The notes: generated by a model from the letters alone, not told the origin. A stretch of DNA of 64,000 nt from CAZHHH01 sp052400685 (GCA_052400685.1 JBQTGJ010000008.1); one strand, 5' to 3'; positions 17,886-27,382 are shown, numbered from the stretch's first letter. Made by a program: numbers and translations.

Positions 17886-18593
17886 CTACGGATGCACCAG
17901 GGTTCCAATTTTTTGACCGGTGAGAACCTTTTTTAGATTGCCTTTGACGTCCATATTAAAAACCAGGACGGGCAATTTATTTTCCATACACATGGCTGTC
18001 GCCGTCAGGTCCATAATTTTCAGTCCTTTATTGTATACTTCATCAAAGGAAATAGAGTCGTATTTGGTGGCCGTGGGATCTTTTTCGGGGTCGGCAGTGT
18101 AAACACCGTCAACGCGGGTTCCTTTGAGCATCACGTCAGCCTCTATTTCAATGCCACGTAGCGATGAACCCGTGTCGGTGGTGAAATATGGATTACCTGT
18201 GCCGGCCGACATGATGATCACTTCGTTGTTGCTGAGTGCTTCCATGGCTTTGGGTTTTGAGTAAAATTCACCCACGGGCTCCATGCGGATGGCCGTGAGA
18301 ACCCTTGTTTTAACCGATAAATGTTCGAGGGCGGAAGCCAGTGCCAGACTGTTGATAACGGTTGCCATCATACCCATTTGGTCGCCTTTGTAGCGATCAA
18401 ACCCTTTGGCAGCACCGCTCAAACCTCTGAATATATTGCCACCGCCAATGACGATACCAATTTGTATGCCCATGCCGGCAATTTCGGCAATTTGTTCGGC
18501 GTAATCGTTGAGTCGTTGCGAGTCAATTCCGTAACCTTGATCTCCCATGAGTGATTCGCCGCTTAGTTTGAGAAGAATACGTTTAAATTGCAT
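17886..18593 (-). CDS. pyrH: Uridylate kinase (UMP kinase)
   Basis: Amino-acid-kinase-fold enzyme phosphorylating UMP to UDP. 235 residues, normal length. N-terminal RILLKLSGESLMG, the glycine loop GIVIGGGNIFRG (about residues 44-55), the UMP-binding region with DQMGMMATVIN (about 71-81), and GTGNPYFTTD (about 131-140) are all present. It lies 35 bases downstream of tyrS on the same strand, so the two may share a transcript. Confidence 0.97.
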   Translation of the reverse strand: MQFKRILLKLSGESLMGDQGYGIDSQRLNDYAEQIAEIAGMGIQIGIVIGGGNIFRGLSGAAKGFDRYKGDQMGMMATVINSLALASALEHLSVKTRVLTAIRMEPVGEFYSKPKAMEALSNNEVIIMSAGTGNPYFTTDTGSSLRGIEIEADVMLKGTRVDGVYTADPEKDPTATKYDSISFDEVYNKGLKIMDLTATAMCMENKLPVLVFNMDVKGNLKKVLTGQKIGTLVHP

Positions 18594-18628
18594 GTTGTCT
18601 TTTTCAGCTAGATTTGTTATTTAAGGTG

Positions 18629-19921
18629 CTACAGTGCTATTATCAGTGAATAATTTTTCTTTCCTTTTTGCACCAGGATGTATTTGTCGTTGAGTAATGC
18701 GGAGGTGTCCACCAAAGCATCGGTTGCTGTCATTTTTTCTTTATTCAGACTAACACCGCCGCCTGTCAGGGTACGTCGGGCTTCGCCTTTAGAAGGAAAT
18801 ATGGCCGTTGCGTCGCTGAGCAAATCAATGACGTTTATTCCACTGCTGAGTGTTGCTTTTGTGATTTCATAAACCGGAACACCTTCAAACACCGATAACA
18901 ATGTTTTTTCATCCATTTTACGAAGCGTTTCGGTGGCACCTTTCCCGAATAAAATTTGGGATGCTTCTACGGCAAAATCGTAGGCTTCGCGGCCATGCAC
19001 CATCACGGTTACTTCTTCGGCAAGGCGCTTTTGAAGCAGACGAAGGTGAGGCGCTTGTTGATGTTCGGCCACCAGCGTTTCTACTTCTTCTTTTTCTGTC
19101 AGGGTAAATATTTTAATGTACTTTTCGGCATCCTGATCGGAGGTATTTAGCCAGAATTGATAAAACTGATACGGACTGGTTCGTTCGGGGTCGAGCCAAA
19201 CGTTTCCGTTTTCTGTTTTGCCGAATTTGCCACCGTCGGCTTTGGTGATCAGCGGACAGGTGAGGGCAAAAGCTTCGCCACCCGCCATGCGTCGGATCAT
19301 TTCGGTGCCGGTGGTGATATTGCCCCACTGGTCGGAACCCCCCATTTGTAAGCGGCAGTTTTTTTCTTTGTACAGATGGTAGAAATCGTATCCTTGCACC
19401 AGTTGATAGGTGAATTCGGTGAATGATAAGCCCTCGCGTGACTCACCACTGAGGCGTTTTTTCACAGAATCCTTGGCCATCATATAGTTTACGGTGATGT
19501 GTTTACCCACATCGCGGATGAAATCCAAAAAGGAGAAGTCCTTCATCCAGTCGTAGTTATTCACCATTTCGGCACGGTTGGCGTCTTTGGTATCGAAGTC
19601 GAGGAAACGGCTGAGTTGTTGTTTTATGCATTCCTGATTGTGACGCAGGGTGTTTTCGTCCAGCAGGTTACGTTCAGCATTTTTCATCGACGGGTCGCCA
19701 ATCATTCCTGTTGCACCGCCTACCAGTACAATGGGACGATGGCCGGCTTCCTGAAAGTGTTTCAGCATCATAACGCCCACCAGATGACCAATATGTAAGG
19801 AGTCGGCCGTTGGGTCGATACCCACATAGGCCGAAGCCATTCCTTCTTTCAGCATTTCTTCAGTGCCGGGCATGATATCATAAATCATACCTCGCCAGGT
19901 CAGTTCCTCAACAAAATTCAT
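18629..19921 (-). CDS. tyrS: Tyrosyl-tRNA synthetase
   Basis: Class I aminoacyl-tRNA synthetase of 430 residues charging tRNA-Tyr. The HIGH motif appears as LHIGHLVG (about residues 42-49), the tyrosine-binding QGYDFYHLY follows (about 176), and the KMSKS equivalent is KFGKTENG (about 233-240), the variant usual in bacterial TyrRS. A C-terminal S4-like RNA-binding domain is seen from about residue 360 (ARRTLTGGGVSLN). Confidence 0.97.
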   Translation of the reverse strand: MNFVEELTWRGMIYDIMPGTEEMLKEGMASAYVGIDPTADSLHIGHLVGVMMLKHFQEAGHRPIVLVGGATGMIGDPSMKNAERNLLDENTLRHNQECIKQQLSRFLDFDTKDANRAEMVNNYDWMKDFSFLDFIRDVGKHITVNYMMAKDSVKKRLSGESREGLSFTEFTYQLVQGYDFYHLYKEKNCRLQMGGSDQWGNITTGTEMIRRMAGGEAFALTCPLITKADGGKFGKTENGNVWLDPERTSPYQFYQFWLNTSDQDAEKYIKIFTLTEKEEVETLVAEHQQAPHLRLLQKRLAEEVTVMVHGREAYDFAVEASQILFGKGATETLRKMDEKTLLSVFEGVPVYEITKATLSSGINVIDLLSDATAIFPSKGEARRTLTGGGVSLNKEKMTATDALVDTSALLNDKYILVQKGKKNYSLIIAL

Positions 19922-19977
19922 GGGATTACTGTTTATAATTTTTTATTAATCAGTTATTACAAGTCAAAAAAGCGCCT

Positions 19978-19985
19978 CAAAGATA
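19978..19985 (-). promoter_or_regulatory. Candidate -7 element for tyrS
   Basis: Minus-strand TATCTTTG, 57 bases before the tyrS start. No convincing -33 partner. Confidence 0.35.
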
Positions 19986-20267
19986 TTAAAAAACAGACGG
20001 TCATGAAAATAGAATGATAGATTTGCAAAATCGTTGTTTGTATGAAAACAGGACGGCAAGCTAATAGGCTTGTCAGGAGTGCTGACTCTTTGCCGGTTAC
20101 TGTTTTTTTGCTGATTGCTTGTTGTTCGTTATGACATCATTTTGGCCCTTGTGGTTGGGCAGGAAAAAGGAAGTAAGTTGTACTTGCAATAAAATCGGGT
20201 CTCTTATAGCGAAAGTTTTATTTCGAGGGACAGCTTAATGCCGATGACTTCATAGATAAACACAAAA

Positions 20268-20412
20268 TAGTGTCAGTCCAAACAGTCGGGAGTTTGAGCT
20301 ATAAATTTCAAATTCAAGGCTTTCGCAGCACGAAAAATGTGAGCTTACTCCCGTAAGTGACCATTTTGAGAGCAAGCATAACGCAGAAGTTGGACTTTAT
20401 AGACAAACACTA
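20268..20412. mobile_element. MITE-like element, copy A
   Basis: A 145-base copy. The left end TAGTGTCAGTCC and right end GACAAACACTA are the family's terminal inverted repeats. Inside, CGGGAGTTTGAGC and ACTCCCG can pair. The right terminal triplet is the stop codon of cvpA. A degenerate second terminus (ATAGATAAACAC) lies just outside its left end. The rest of 19922-20267 holds no recognised gene. Confidence 0.75.
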
Positions 20413-20943
20413 AATAGTTGTGGAATTTTGGTCCGGTAGTGCTTGATAATTGGGTAAAAGGTGATCTACTTTAACGTTGATAAAGTCGAGCGTTGCAGGG
20501 GCCAGTTTTTCCAATGGGGTATAAAGGTATGAGCTGTTTTTTAATTCAGGAGAGAACCATCGTTGCGACAGGCCGAAAGCGTCGAGGAGTAACAAAACAA
20601 TGCTGATGAGCAGAGCTGCTTTTAGAGCCCCAAAGGCGGCTCCGGCCAATCGGTTAAGCCAGCCCAAAGCAATGGCTTTTACCAGTCTGTCGATGGCACG
20701 GGCAATGAGGTGTACCACTATTACCACGCCAATAAAGACGACGACAAACGCCAGAACAGGCATAAAGCGTGTGGTGATGTAATCGTTGAGCCATTGCCCC
20801 ACCATATCAGAAAACAGAACAGCGGCCAGAAGGCCGGCAGCTAAGGCAGCCAGTGATGCCAGCTCGATGATGAAGCCGTTTTTCAATCCTTTTAACAGGA
20901 ATAGCAATATTATGATGCCGGTGACAATGTCGAAGGTGCCCAT
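20410..20943 (-). CDS. CvpA family membrane protein
   Basis: 177 residues with four hydrophobic segments, starting GTFDIVTGIIILLFLLKGLKNGF (split by the family's conserved LLxGxxxGF pattern at about residues 17-26) and with GWLNRLAGAAFGALKA (about 94-109), typical of CvpA/colicin V production proteins. Role in the inner membrane unresolved. The last codons run into the terminal repeat of MITE copy A, which supplies the TAG stop, so the native C-terminus may have been altered. Confidence 0.85.
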   Translation of the reverse strand: MGTFDIVTGIIILLFLLKGLKNGFIIELASLAALAAGLLAAVLFSDMVGQWLNDYITTRFMPVLAFVVVFIGVVIVVHLIARAIDRLVKAIALGWLNRLAGAAFGALKAALLISIVLLLLDAFGLSQRWFSPELKNSSYLYTPLEKLAPATLDFINVKVDHLLPNYQALPDQNSTTI

Positions 20944-21146
20944 TTGAATCGGTTGATTTGGTCAAAAGTAGCAAAAACTAAGCGATCCACAAAGGGGGCG
21001 ATTGCCACATGAGCAAAGAACAATTATAATGGGGTCGGGGTTTGCGCATCGTTTGGTTAAACAATTAGTTGTTTGGTTTTGAGGTTTCGGGATCAGGTAT
21101 GAATGGTTATTATTGGTCTGGCAATAGTATTGAGTTAATATTTTTA

Positions 21147-21154
21147 TATTTTTG
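21147..21154 (+). promoter_or_regulatory. Candidate -7 element for frr
   Basis: TATTTTTG matches TAnnTTTG, 35 bases before the frr start codon; no clear -33 element. Confidence 0.4.
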
Positions 21155-21188
21155 TAAAGCATTATTCAATCCTGTAAGATAATATATT

Positions 21189-21752
21189 ATGGAAGAAGAA
21201 GTTCAGATAGTACTGGAAGACGCCCGTGATAAAATGAACAAAGCACTGGGTTACCTCGATTTAGAAATGGCCAAAGTGCGTGCCGGTCGTGCCAATCCTA
21301 AAATGTTGGATTCGATTATGGTTGATTACTATGGAACGCCCACTCCTCTTTCGCAGGTGGCAAATATTAATACGCCCGATCCTCGCACCATAGCTATTCA
21401 GCCATGGGAAAAAGCGATGATAGCCGTGATAGAGAAAGCAATTATGGCAGCCAACCTGGGAATGAATCCTGATAATAACGGCGAACTTGTTCGCATTAAT
21501 GTGCCTCCGTTGACCGAAGAACGGCGTAAAGATCTGGTGAAACAGGTGAAGAAATTGGGCGAAGATGCTAAAGTGGCCATCCGTAATATACGTCGTGATG
21601 CAAATGATGAGTTTAAAAAGCTCAAAAAAGAGGGTCTTGCAGAGGATATGGAGAAAGATGCGCTTGATCGTATCCAGAAAATTACGGATAAGTTTATCGG
21701 TAAAGTTGACGAGATGCTGGAAAAGAAAGAAAAAGAAATTTTGACGGTATAA
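21189..21752 (+). CDS. frr: Ribosome recycling factor
   Basis: A 187-residue RRF that with EF-G separates subunits after termination. The coiled-coil domain has MAKVRAGRANPKMLD (about residues 26-40) and the conserved VDYYGTPTPLSQVANI (about 45-60). Domain II holds NPDNNGELVRINVPPLTEERR (split here around residues 98-118). Length and order normal. Own terminator directly after. Confidence 0.97.
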   Translation: MEEEVQIVLEDARDKMNKALGYLDLEMAKVRAGRANPKMLDSIMVDYYGTPTPLSQVANINTPDPRTIAIQPWEKAMIAVIEKAIMAANLGMNPDNNGELVRINVPPLTEERRKDLVKQVKKLGEDAKVAIRNIRRDANDEFKKLKKEGLAEDMEKDALDRIQKITDKFIGKVDEMLEKKEKEILTV

Positions 21753-21772
21753 GAGTTTTTCTTTTGGTTTAG

Positions 21773-21806
21773 AAAAAGGGCTTCACAAACAGTGAAGCCC
21801 TTTTTT
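21773..21806 (+). terminator. Terminator of frr
   Basis: AAAAAGGGCTTCAC and GTGAAGCCCTTTTTT around loop AAACA, a strong intrinsic terminator. Confidence 0.9.
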
Positions 21807-22025
21807 GTTGATATTTTTTCATGTGTTTGTGACAATTTGTGACAACGTATAAAAGGACTGTGACACCTCTGCATATTTGCCGCTGTAACTTTGCTTTATC
21901 ATTTAAAACGAATGAGATCATTAAAGTTTTGAAGTCGTGCATTGAACCTTCGGTAAAACAGAAACCCGGGAATCAATTTTACAAGGATCTTTTTTTAACG
22001 GCTTTGGAAGTAAAAATGAGATTAC

Positions 22026-22136
22026 ATGAAACGACCATGATAAAGGATCCAGCCTGGCTGATTTTTGATTCTCACATCGTGGAATGATTATTTTATGAGC
22101 GTTTCAGGAAGCAATGAAACATTAAATTCTAAACAC
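22026..22136 (+). repeat. Degenerate ATGAAACGAGCC repeat unit
   Basis: Begins ATGAAACGACCATG, retains GGAATGATTATT and TGAGCGTTTCA, and ends TAAACAC just before the next unit. At 111 bases it is longer than the 90-base norm and its mini-ORF stops after four codons. Confidence 0.55.
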
Positions 22137-22224
22137 ATGAAACGAGCCATGAGAATAGCTTCACACAGAGGGATGATTAATTCCGGCGAGTTCCATGTGG
22201 CAAACACAAACAAATTCTAAACAC
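22137..22224 (+). repeat. ATGAAACGAGCC repeat unit (upstream of the 22225 gene)
   Basis: 88 bases, beginning ATGAAACGAGCCATGAG and ending TCTAAACAC exactly at the ATG of the next gene. Its frame runs past the usual stop to give a 27-residue peptide starting MKRAMRIASHRG. The inner arms GAA and TTC keep a short hairpin. Confidence 0.8.
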
Positions 22225-22695
22225 ATGAAAACGATTATTTTTATTTTGATGATGACTGTGGCTGGTTTGTCAGTTAAGGCACAGAAAAATGAAGCTCTTT
22301 ACGTGGTAACGTCTACCGACACCATATTTTTTAAGAAATTGATGGTTAAAGCGAACCAGGCTGTTGGCGAGTTGCCCAATGGCGGGAAAATCAAACTGGC
22401 CGTTGATTCGATTCAGCGCTATTCCATTAAGGGGCGGATCAGGCAGCGACTGCCTGTTAATGGTCGCGACGGCAAGACGGCTTTGATGGAGCTGGTTGAT
22501 TTTAAGAATCACATTGGTGTGTATAAATACGAATGTTACAATGGCGTTCGTGATTGTATGGATGCGTATTTTTTCTACTACCGTAATAATCAGTGCCTCA
22601 ATTACCATTGTAATCCAAGTCATAAGCAGGTTGTCGCTTTTCTTAATGGCGAGGCATCAGCCAATTTGTACAACGACCTGGCGGATTTGAAATAG
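22225..22695 (+). CDS. Exported protein of unknown function
   Basis: 156 residues from the ATG at 22225, chosen because MKTIIFILMMTVAGLSVKAQ is a clean signal peptide; an earlier in-frame ATG at 22195 lies inside the repeat. The mature part has a beta-rich first half and a C-terminal part with three Cys (YECYNGVRDCM and YHC), which could be disulfide-linked. No family recognised. It precedes a two-component system but has separate spacing. Confidence 0.65.
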   Translation: MKTIIFILMMTVAGLSVKAQKNEALYVVTSTDTIFFKKLMVKANQAVGELPNGGKIKLAVDSIQRYSIKGRIRQRLPVNGRDGKTALMELVDFKNHIGVYKYECYNGVRDCMDAYFFYYRNNQCLNYHCNPSHKQVVAFLNGEASANLYNDLADLK

Positions 22696-22809
22696 TGAGT
22701 GACGAAATGAATCAGAGCGCTTTATTGTCAAAGAGCTTCCGTAAAAGCGAAATTGTTTTTAGCTTTAAGCTTTATACGTTGAGTTGAAAAATGATTTTAT
22801 CATATCATC

Positions 22810-22840
22810 CATCCGGCATATAAGTTTTTGTTGCCGGATG
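22810..22840. repeat. Perfect inverted repeat before the sensor kinase gene
   Basis: CATCCGGCA and TGCCGGATG flank a 13-base loop, 36 bases before the kinase start. It has no T-run, so it is more likely a regulator site or RNA hairpin than a terminator. Confidence 0.5.
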
Positions 22841-22875
22841 AGTTGGTTAATGAAACCGGGCCAAATGGTGTTGCC

Positions 22876-24429
22876 ATGAAAAATAGTTTGCATCGTATTC
22901 TGACTGCTCTGACGATTTTGTTGTTGTTTCCTGTTGCCATAGCTGTGGTTTATGAATATGTAAGGATCAGCGATAGTGAGGAGATGATCACCACTGTCTA
23001 CAAAAATCAGTTGGAGTCGATTGTATCATCGGTTAATTCGTATGCACAGGATGTGGCAGGTACGTGGGCCTTACGTGTAGAGCAGTGGCTTAAATTACCC
23101 AACGACAGCACAGTGCTTCAGCGGTTAATCAATGAGAACTCATCGATACTGGCAATTTATACCACTGTTGGCGGTTCAACCAATGTGTTATACGAGTCGC
23201 AACAATCAGAATCGTCTGTCGCCTATGTCGACCAGATATTAGATACCGAAGCAGGCACCATTGATCAATTGCTGGCTTATAATAGTAGTAACTACCGGAA
23301 ATTCCAATCTTACCCACTTAATAATGACCGCCAAATGCTTTGTTTTATTGGTAACGATGCCAATGAGCAACCGGTTATTTGTTGGGTGGAGATTGCGCTG
23401 CATCAGTTTCTTCAAAACCATCTGGCACCGCGCATTCAGGCCATTGCGACGGAGTCTTTTGTCATTGCGTTGCGGGATACTTCGCATAGCGCGCCGTTGA
23501 TTGTTTCTGAAATGGAAGGTGAGCGGTCTTATACATATGATCAGGAAGGAGATATGTGGTTGTTTCCGTCTGTAAAAATTGGTATCAGTCTCAAGACGCA
23601 AACAATCAGTGATATTGCCGGTAAGCGGGTGAAGGAAGGACTTGTGCTCATGGTCATTGTATTGATTGTGCTGCTGGCCGGTAGTTGGTTTGTCTATTCG
23701 AGTGTGCGGCGTGAAATTTTATTGGCCCGGATAAAGTCTGAGTTTATCTCTAATGTTTCGCATGAAATAAGGACCCCTTTGGCACTTATCAGTATGTACA
23801 TTGAAACACTGGAGATGGGGCGGGTTAAAAGCGCTGATAAAGTGGAGGAATATTATGGTGTCATCGGCAATGAAACCAGGCGGCTTACAGAAATGGTGAA
23901 CCGGATACTGGGGTTTTCGAAGATGGAGAAAGGAAAGCATTCGTATCATTCGGTTGTGTGCGATTTTAATACGATTGTTGAGGCGGTGCTGACGACTTAT
24001 CATCTCCGGCTGGTAGAGCAGGACTTCGACCTTCAATATACGCCAACAGCCGGTTTGCCGAAGGTTTTATGTGATAAAGAGGCCTTGGCCCAGGCTCTCA
24101 TCAATTTGGTGGATAATGCCATGAAATACAGCAGAGATAGCAAGGTGATTGAAGTCTCTACGGGGCGTTACAAGCAATGGGTTTATCTGCAAGTGAAAGA
24201 TCATGGTCAGGGCATTGCGCGAAAGCATCAGAAGTTGGTTTTTGATAAGTTTTACCGGGTTACGAATCGAAACCTGGCTCATGAAGTTAAAGGAACCGGA
24301 CTTGGGTTGGCCATTGTTCGTGAAATTATGCAGGCTCATAAAGGACGCGTGACCCTTCAGAGCCGGCCCGGTGAGGGGTGTACCTTTAGGTTGTATTTTA
24401 AAGCGGTTAAAGATTCTTTTAAAGCATAA
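22876..24429 (+). CDS. Membrane sensor histidine kinase
   Basis: 517 residues from ATG 22876 (MKNSLHRIL); an in-frame ATG 48 bases earlier would add a polar extension before the first membrane segment. Two membrane segments (about residues 8-28 and 261-279) bracket a ~230-residue periplasmic sensor domain of no recognised family. The cytoplasmic part has the HisKA H-box FISNVSHEIRTPL (about 294-306), the N-box NLVDNAMKYS, G1 DHGQGIA and G2 GTGLGLAI. The partner regulator follows four bases downstream. Confidence 0.92.
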   Translation: MKNSLHRILTALTILLLFPVAIAVVYEYVRISDSEEMITTVYKNQLESIVSSVNSYAQDVAGTWALRVEQWLKLPNDSTVLQRLINENSSILAIYTTVGGSTNVLYESQQSESSVAYVDQILDTEAGTIDQLLAYNSSNYRKFQSYPLNNDRQMLCFIGNDANEQPVICWVEIALHQFLQNHLAPRIQAIATESFVIALRDTSHSAPLIVSEMEGERSYTYDQEGDMWLFPSVKIGISLKTQTISDIAGKRVKEGLVLMVIVLIVLLAGSWFVYSSVRREILLARIKSEFISNVSHEIRTPLALISMYIETLEMGRVKSADKVEEYYGVIGNETRRLTEMVNRILGFSKMEKGKHSYHSVVCDFNTIVEAVLTTYHLRLVEQDFDLQYTPTAGLPKVLCDKEALAQALINLVDNAMKYSRDSKVIEVSTGRYKQWVYLQVKDHGQGIARKHQKLVFDKFYRVTNRNLAHEVKGTGLGLAIVREIMQAHKGRVTLQSRPGEGCTFRLYFKAVKDSFKA

Positions 24430-24433
24430 CATC

Positions 24434-25120
24434 ATGATATCTATTTTAATTGTTGAGGATGAATTACCAATGCTGAAAGGATTACAGGACAATCTGGAAT
24501 TTGAAGGTTATCTGGTTGATACTGCCATGAACGGCCCCGACGGGTTGCAAAAGCTGCTTCACAATCCGTATCATCTGGCCTTGTTGGATGTGATGATGCC
24601 GGGCATGTCGGGATTTGATGTGTGTAAAGCAGCCAGGCAGCAAGGGGTTAAAACACCCGTTATTATGCTTACGGCCAAATCGGAGGAGATAGATAAGGTA
24701 CTGGGGTTGGAGTTCGGAGCCGATGATTATATCACCAAACCCTTTGGATTACGTGAATTACTGGCACGCATACGGGCTATATTGCGTCGCAGTGGGGACG
24801 GTGCACCAAAAAACGATCATCAGCAACATCAGATTGGTCGGCTTTCGGTTAATTTTGCAGGTTATACTGCCTTTTCCGACGGTGACGAAGTGAAGCTTTC
24901 GCATAAAGAATTTGAGATTTTGAATTATCTGTTTCAGCATAAAAATGAGACGGTTAACCGCGATGATTTACTCGATGACGTTTGGGGAACTGATTATCAG
25001 CCGACGTCACGTACCATTGATAACTTTATTTTGCGTTTGCGTCAAAAGATTGAACAAGACTCCAATGACCCCAGAATTATTCTGACGGTTCATGGTATTG
25101 GTTATAAATTGATTTTGTGA
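24434..25120 (+). CDS. OmpR-family response regulator
   Basis: 228 residues from MISILIVEDELPML at 24434, four bases past the kinase stop. The receiver has acidic pair ED (about 8-9), phospho-acceptor Asp in ALLDVMMPG (about 53), Thr in MLTAKS (about 80) and Lys in ITKPFG (about 103). The C-terminal winged-helix DNA-binding domain includes LSHKEFEILNYL and RTIDNFILRLRQKIE. It forms a standard kinase/regulator pair; targets unknown, though the lipoprotein genes immediately downstream are candidates. Confidence 0.94.
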   Translation: MISILIVEDELPMLKGLQDNLEFEGYLVDTAMNGPDGLQKLLHNPYHLALLDVMMPGMSGFDVCKAARQQGVKTPVIMLTAKSEEIDKVLGLEFGADDYITKPFGLRELLARIRAILRRSGDGAPKNDHQQHQIGRLSVNFAGYTAFSDGDEVKLSHKEFEILNYLFQHKNETVNRDDLLDDVWGTDYQPTSRTIDNFILRLRQKIEQDSNDPRIILTVHGIGYKLIL

Positions 25121-25196
25121 AATGGAATGACAACGGGTGGCGCTGCATTGCGTTCTGCTTTGCACGTTTCAGGTGGTGGATCATCAGTTACAAAGT

Positions 25197-25280
25197 ATGA
25201 AAAGAGCCCTGAAAATTGATTTACATCCAGCCGTATGATTCGGTTCAGCAAGTTTCGTGTGACCTTAATAAACAAATTAT
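25197..25280 (+). repeat. Diverged ATGAAACGAGCC repeat unit (upstream of the 25281 gene)
   Basis: 84 bases starting ATGAAAAGAGCCCTG and ending AACAAATTAT exactly at the next gene's ATG. The mini-ORF MKRALKIDLHPAV ends in TGA like the other units although the DNA differs. Inner arms AAAT and ATTT pair. Confidence 0.7.
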
Positions 25281-26339
25281 ATGCACATAAATATAAACAG
25301 ATGGTTAGTTGTTGTTTTGCCCGTATTGTGGTGTCTGGGTTGTCAGCCTGTACCTGTTCAGGAGTTGGAACCTATTGTTAACCTGCGTGGTTCCTGGAAA
25401 TTTAATATCGGCGATGATACGCTTTGGGCTAAGTCTGATTTTAACGACGACGACTGGGATGAACTGTTCGTTCCCCGAAAGTGGGAAGATCAGGGTTATA
25501 TTGGGTACGATGGTTATGCCTGGTACCGGCATTCCATATTAATCCCGGCAATGGAGGAGAAAAATCAATTGTATCTTCAGTTGGGACATATTGATGATGT
25601 GAATGAGGTCTTTTTTAACGGAAGGCGAATTGGACAGGCTGGTTGTTTTCCGCCTCATTTCGAAACGGCTTATAATGTTAATATATTGTATGTTATTCCT
25701 TCTGAATATATCAATTTTGGGAGTAAAAACACGCTCGCAGTAAGGGTTTACGACGACGGTCTTGATGGCGGTATTATGAGTGGAAATGTGTTGGTGGGTT
25801 ACAATCCTGATGTAGAACTTTTGTCGCAAAACCTGGCCGGTAGCTGGAAAATTGCTTTCGATGATCATAAAAGCTATGTGGAAACGGATTTTAACGACGA
25901 CGACTGGCGCGATATAATGGTTCCGGCAACCTGGGAAAGTCAGGGCTTTGGTAATTTTGACGGACGGGCCTGTTACCGTAAAACATTCAGATTGGCTGAG
26001 GGGTTGGCCCGTGAAGTTCTTTATTTATCACTTGGAAAAATTGACGACCGCGATGAGGTCTATTTAAATGGAAATTTAATAGGGACGACGGATGATATGT
26101 ACGCAACGGCCCTGGGTAAACGGTTTAGAGGCGATTGGCAGATACGCCGACTCTATAAAATTCCGCCATCATTGTTGAACCAAACGGGTAATAATACCAT
26201 CGCCGTAATTGTGAGTGACAGCGGTGGTGAAGGCGGTATTTTTGAAGGTCCCGTGGGACTTATGTCTCAGCAGCAGGCCCAAAGTTATTCGAGGAAATAC
26301 GGACAATATTTTAAGTTCAGTGTTAATGATTTTCATTGA
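25281..26339 (+). CDS. Lipoprotein with two galactose-binding-like domains
   Basis: 352 residues. The signal ends in a lipobox-like WCLGC (about residue 21). Two homologous jelly-roll domains follow (about 30-185 and 190-345), each opening with GSWK, then DFNDDDW, a (V)P..WE.QG segment and a conserved IDD..EV(F/Y).NG. This resembles the sugar-binding domain of glycoside hydrolase family 2 and of sialate esterases, but no catalytic domain is attached. It probably binds surface glycans. A paralogue follows directly, giving four copies of the domain in a row. Confidence 0.8.
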   Translation: MHININRWLVVVLPVLWCLGCQPVPVQELEPIVNLRGSWKFNIGDDTLWAKSDFNDDDWDELFVPRKWEDQGYIGYDGYAWYRHSILIPAMEEKNQLYLQLGHIDDVNEVFFNGRRIGQAGCFPPHFETAYNVNILYVIPSEYINFGSKNTLAVRVYDDGLDGGIMSGNVLVGYNPDVELLSQNLAGSWKIAFDDHKSYVETDFNDDDWRDIMVPATWESQGFGNFDGRACYRKTFRLAEGLAREVLYLSLGKIDDRDEVYLNGNLIGTTDDMYATALGKRFRGDWQIRRLYKIPPSLLNQTGNNTIAVIVSDSGGEGGIFEGPVGLMSQQQAQSYSRKYGQYFKFSVNDFH

Positions 26340-26368
26340 GGATGAGGTGGTTGTTAAAGAACGATTGT

Positions 26369-27382
26369 ATGAAAGTTTTAATTAAGGTTTTGTTTATCAT
26401 GTTGTTTGGATGCCTGGGTGTTGTAAAGGCAGCCGACACTTCCTACGAAATGGTGGCTGGTCTCAAGGGCTCCTGGAAGTTTATGATAGGTGATAACCTG
26501 CAATGGGCCTCACCCAATTATAATACCGATGACTGGGAAACAATACATGTGCCATCAAACTGGGAGAACCAGGGATTTCCCGGTTACGACGGGTACGCCT
26601 GGTACCGGCGTGAAGTTACGGTTGGCAATGTCTGGGAAAAGGCTTCTTTGATGTTGTTTTTGGGTTATATTGACGATGTGGATGAGGTCTATTTTAATGG
26701 GGTTAAAATTGGGCATAAAGGTTCTTTCCCGCCTGATTTTTGGACGGCTTACAATTCCGAACGTCGCTATTTAATTCCTTCGGAGTTGGTTCGTTACAAT
26801 GAGCCCAATGTTATAGCCGTCAGGGTGTACGATTCGCAACTCGACGGGGGCATTCTTGGTGGCGATATCAGCATCCGGGCCCGTCATCGTGATTTGCCAT
26901 TTGATTTTAACCTTGAAGGGTATTGGCGGTTCAGCAAGGGGGATGATCTGGCATGGGCCGATCCGCTTTTTGATGACAGCCAATGGCGCAAGGTGGTGGT
27001 GCCGGGATTTTGGGAAGACCAGATCGGCTGGTATGATGGCTTTGGCTGGTATCGCCGCCGGATTAATGTGCCATTGTCAATGGCCGGAAAGCGGTTTGTG
27101 CTGATGTTAGGTAAAATAGACGATATTGATGAGGTTTATATCAACGGGAAACGGGTGGCCGGAACCGGTAAGTTTGACGCGAATATCAATAATATTTATG
27201 TGGGTGACGAGTATTCGCGACAACGGTATTATTACCTCGAAGAGTCTGACATTGTGGCTGGTAAGGTTAATACCATTGCGGTAAGGGTGTACGATGAAGG
27301 GGGAGAAGGAGGTATTTATAGTGGTGAGGTTGGTTTGGTGGAATTAAAGCGTTTTGTCTCTTTTTGGCGTGCCAAAAAATAA
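26369..27382 (+). CDS. Exported protein with two galactose-binding-like domains
   Basis: Start chosen at 26369 because MKVLIKVLFIMLFGCLGVVKAA is a good signal peptide; an ATG at 26342 would add nine residues. Two tandem domains (about 30-180 and 185-330) share GSWKF/GYWRF, DDW or SQW, P..WE.Q, GWYDGFGWYRR-type and IDD(V/I)DEVY.NG with the upstream paralogue. It is secreted rather than clearly lipid-anchored. The two genes nearly abut and are surely cotranscribed. No enzyme motif. Confidence 0.78.
   Translation: MKVLIKVLFIMLFGCLGVVKAADTSYEMVAGLKGSWKFMIGDNLQWASPNYNTDDWETIHVPSNWENQGFPGYDGYAWYRREVTVGNVWEKASLMLFLGYIDDVDEVYFNGVKIGHKGSFPPDFWTAYNSERRYLIPSELVRYNEPNVIAVRVYDSQLDGGILGGDISIRARHRDLPFDFNLEGYWRFSKGDDLAWADPLFDDSQWRKVVVPGFWEDQIGWYDGFGWYRRRINVPLSMAGKRFVLMLGKIDDIDEVYINGKRVAGTGKFDANINNIYVGDEYSRQRYYYLEESDIVAGKVNTIAVRVYDEGGEGGIYSGEVGLVELKRFVSFWRAKK

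Noticed and set aside
20047..20110. Weak hairpin with CGGCAAG and CTTTGCCG
   Set aside because: Long loop with many mismatches; not a convincing terminator.
21839..22087. 82-codon frame after frr
   Set aside because: No signal, domain or ribosome binding site, and it runs into a degenerate repeat unit.
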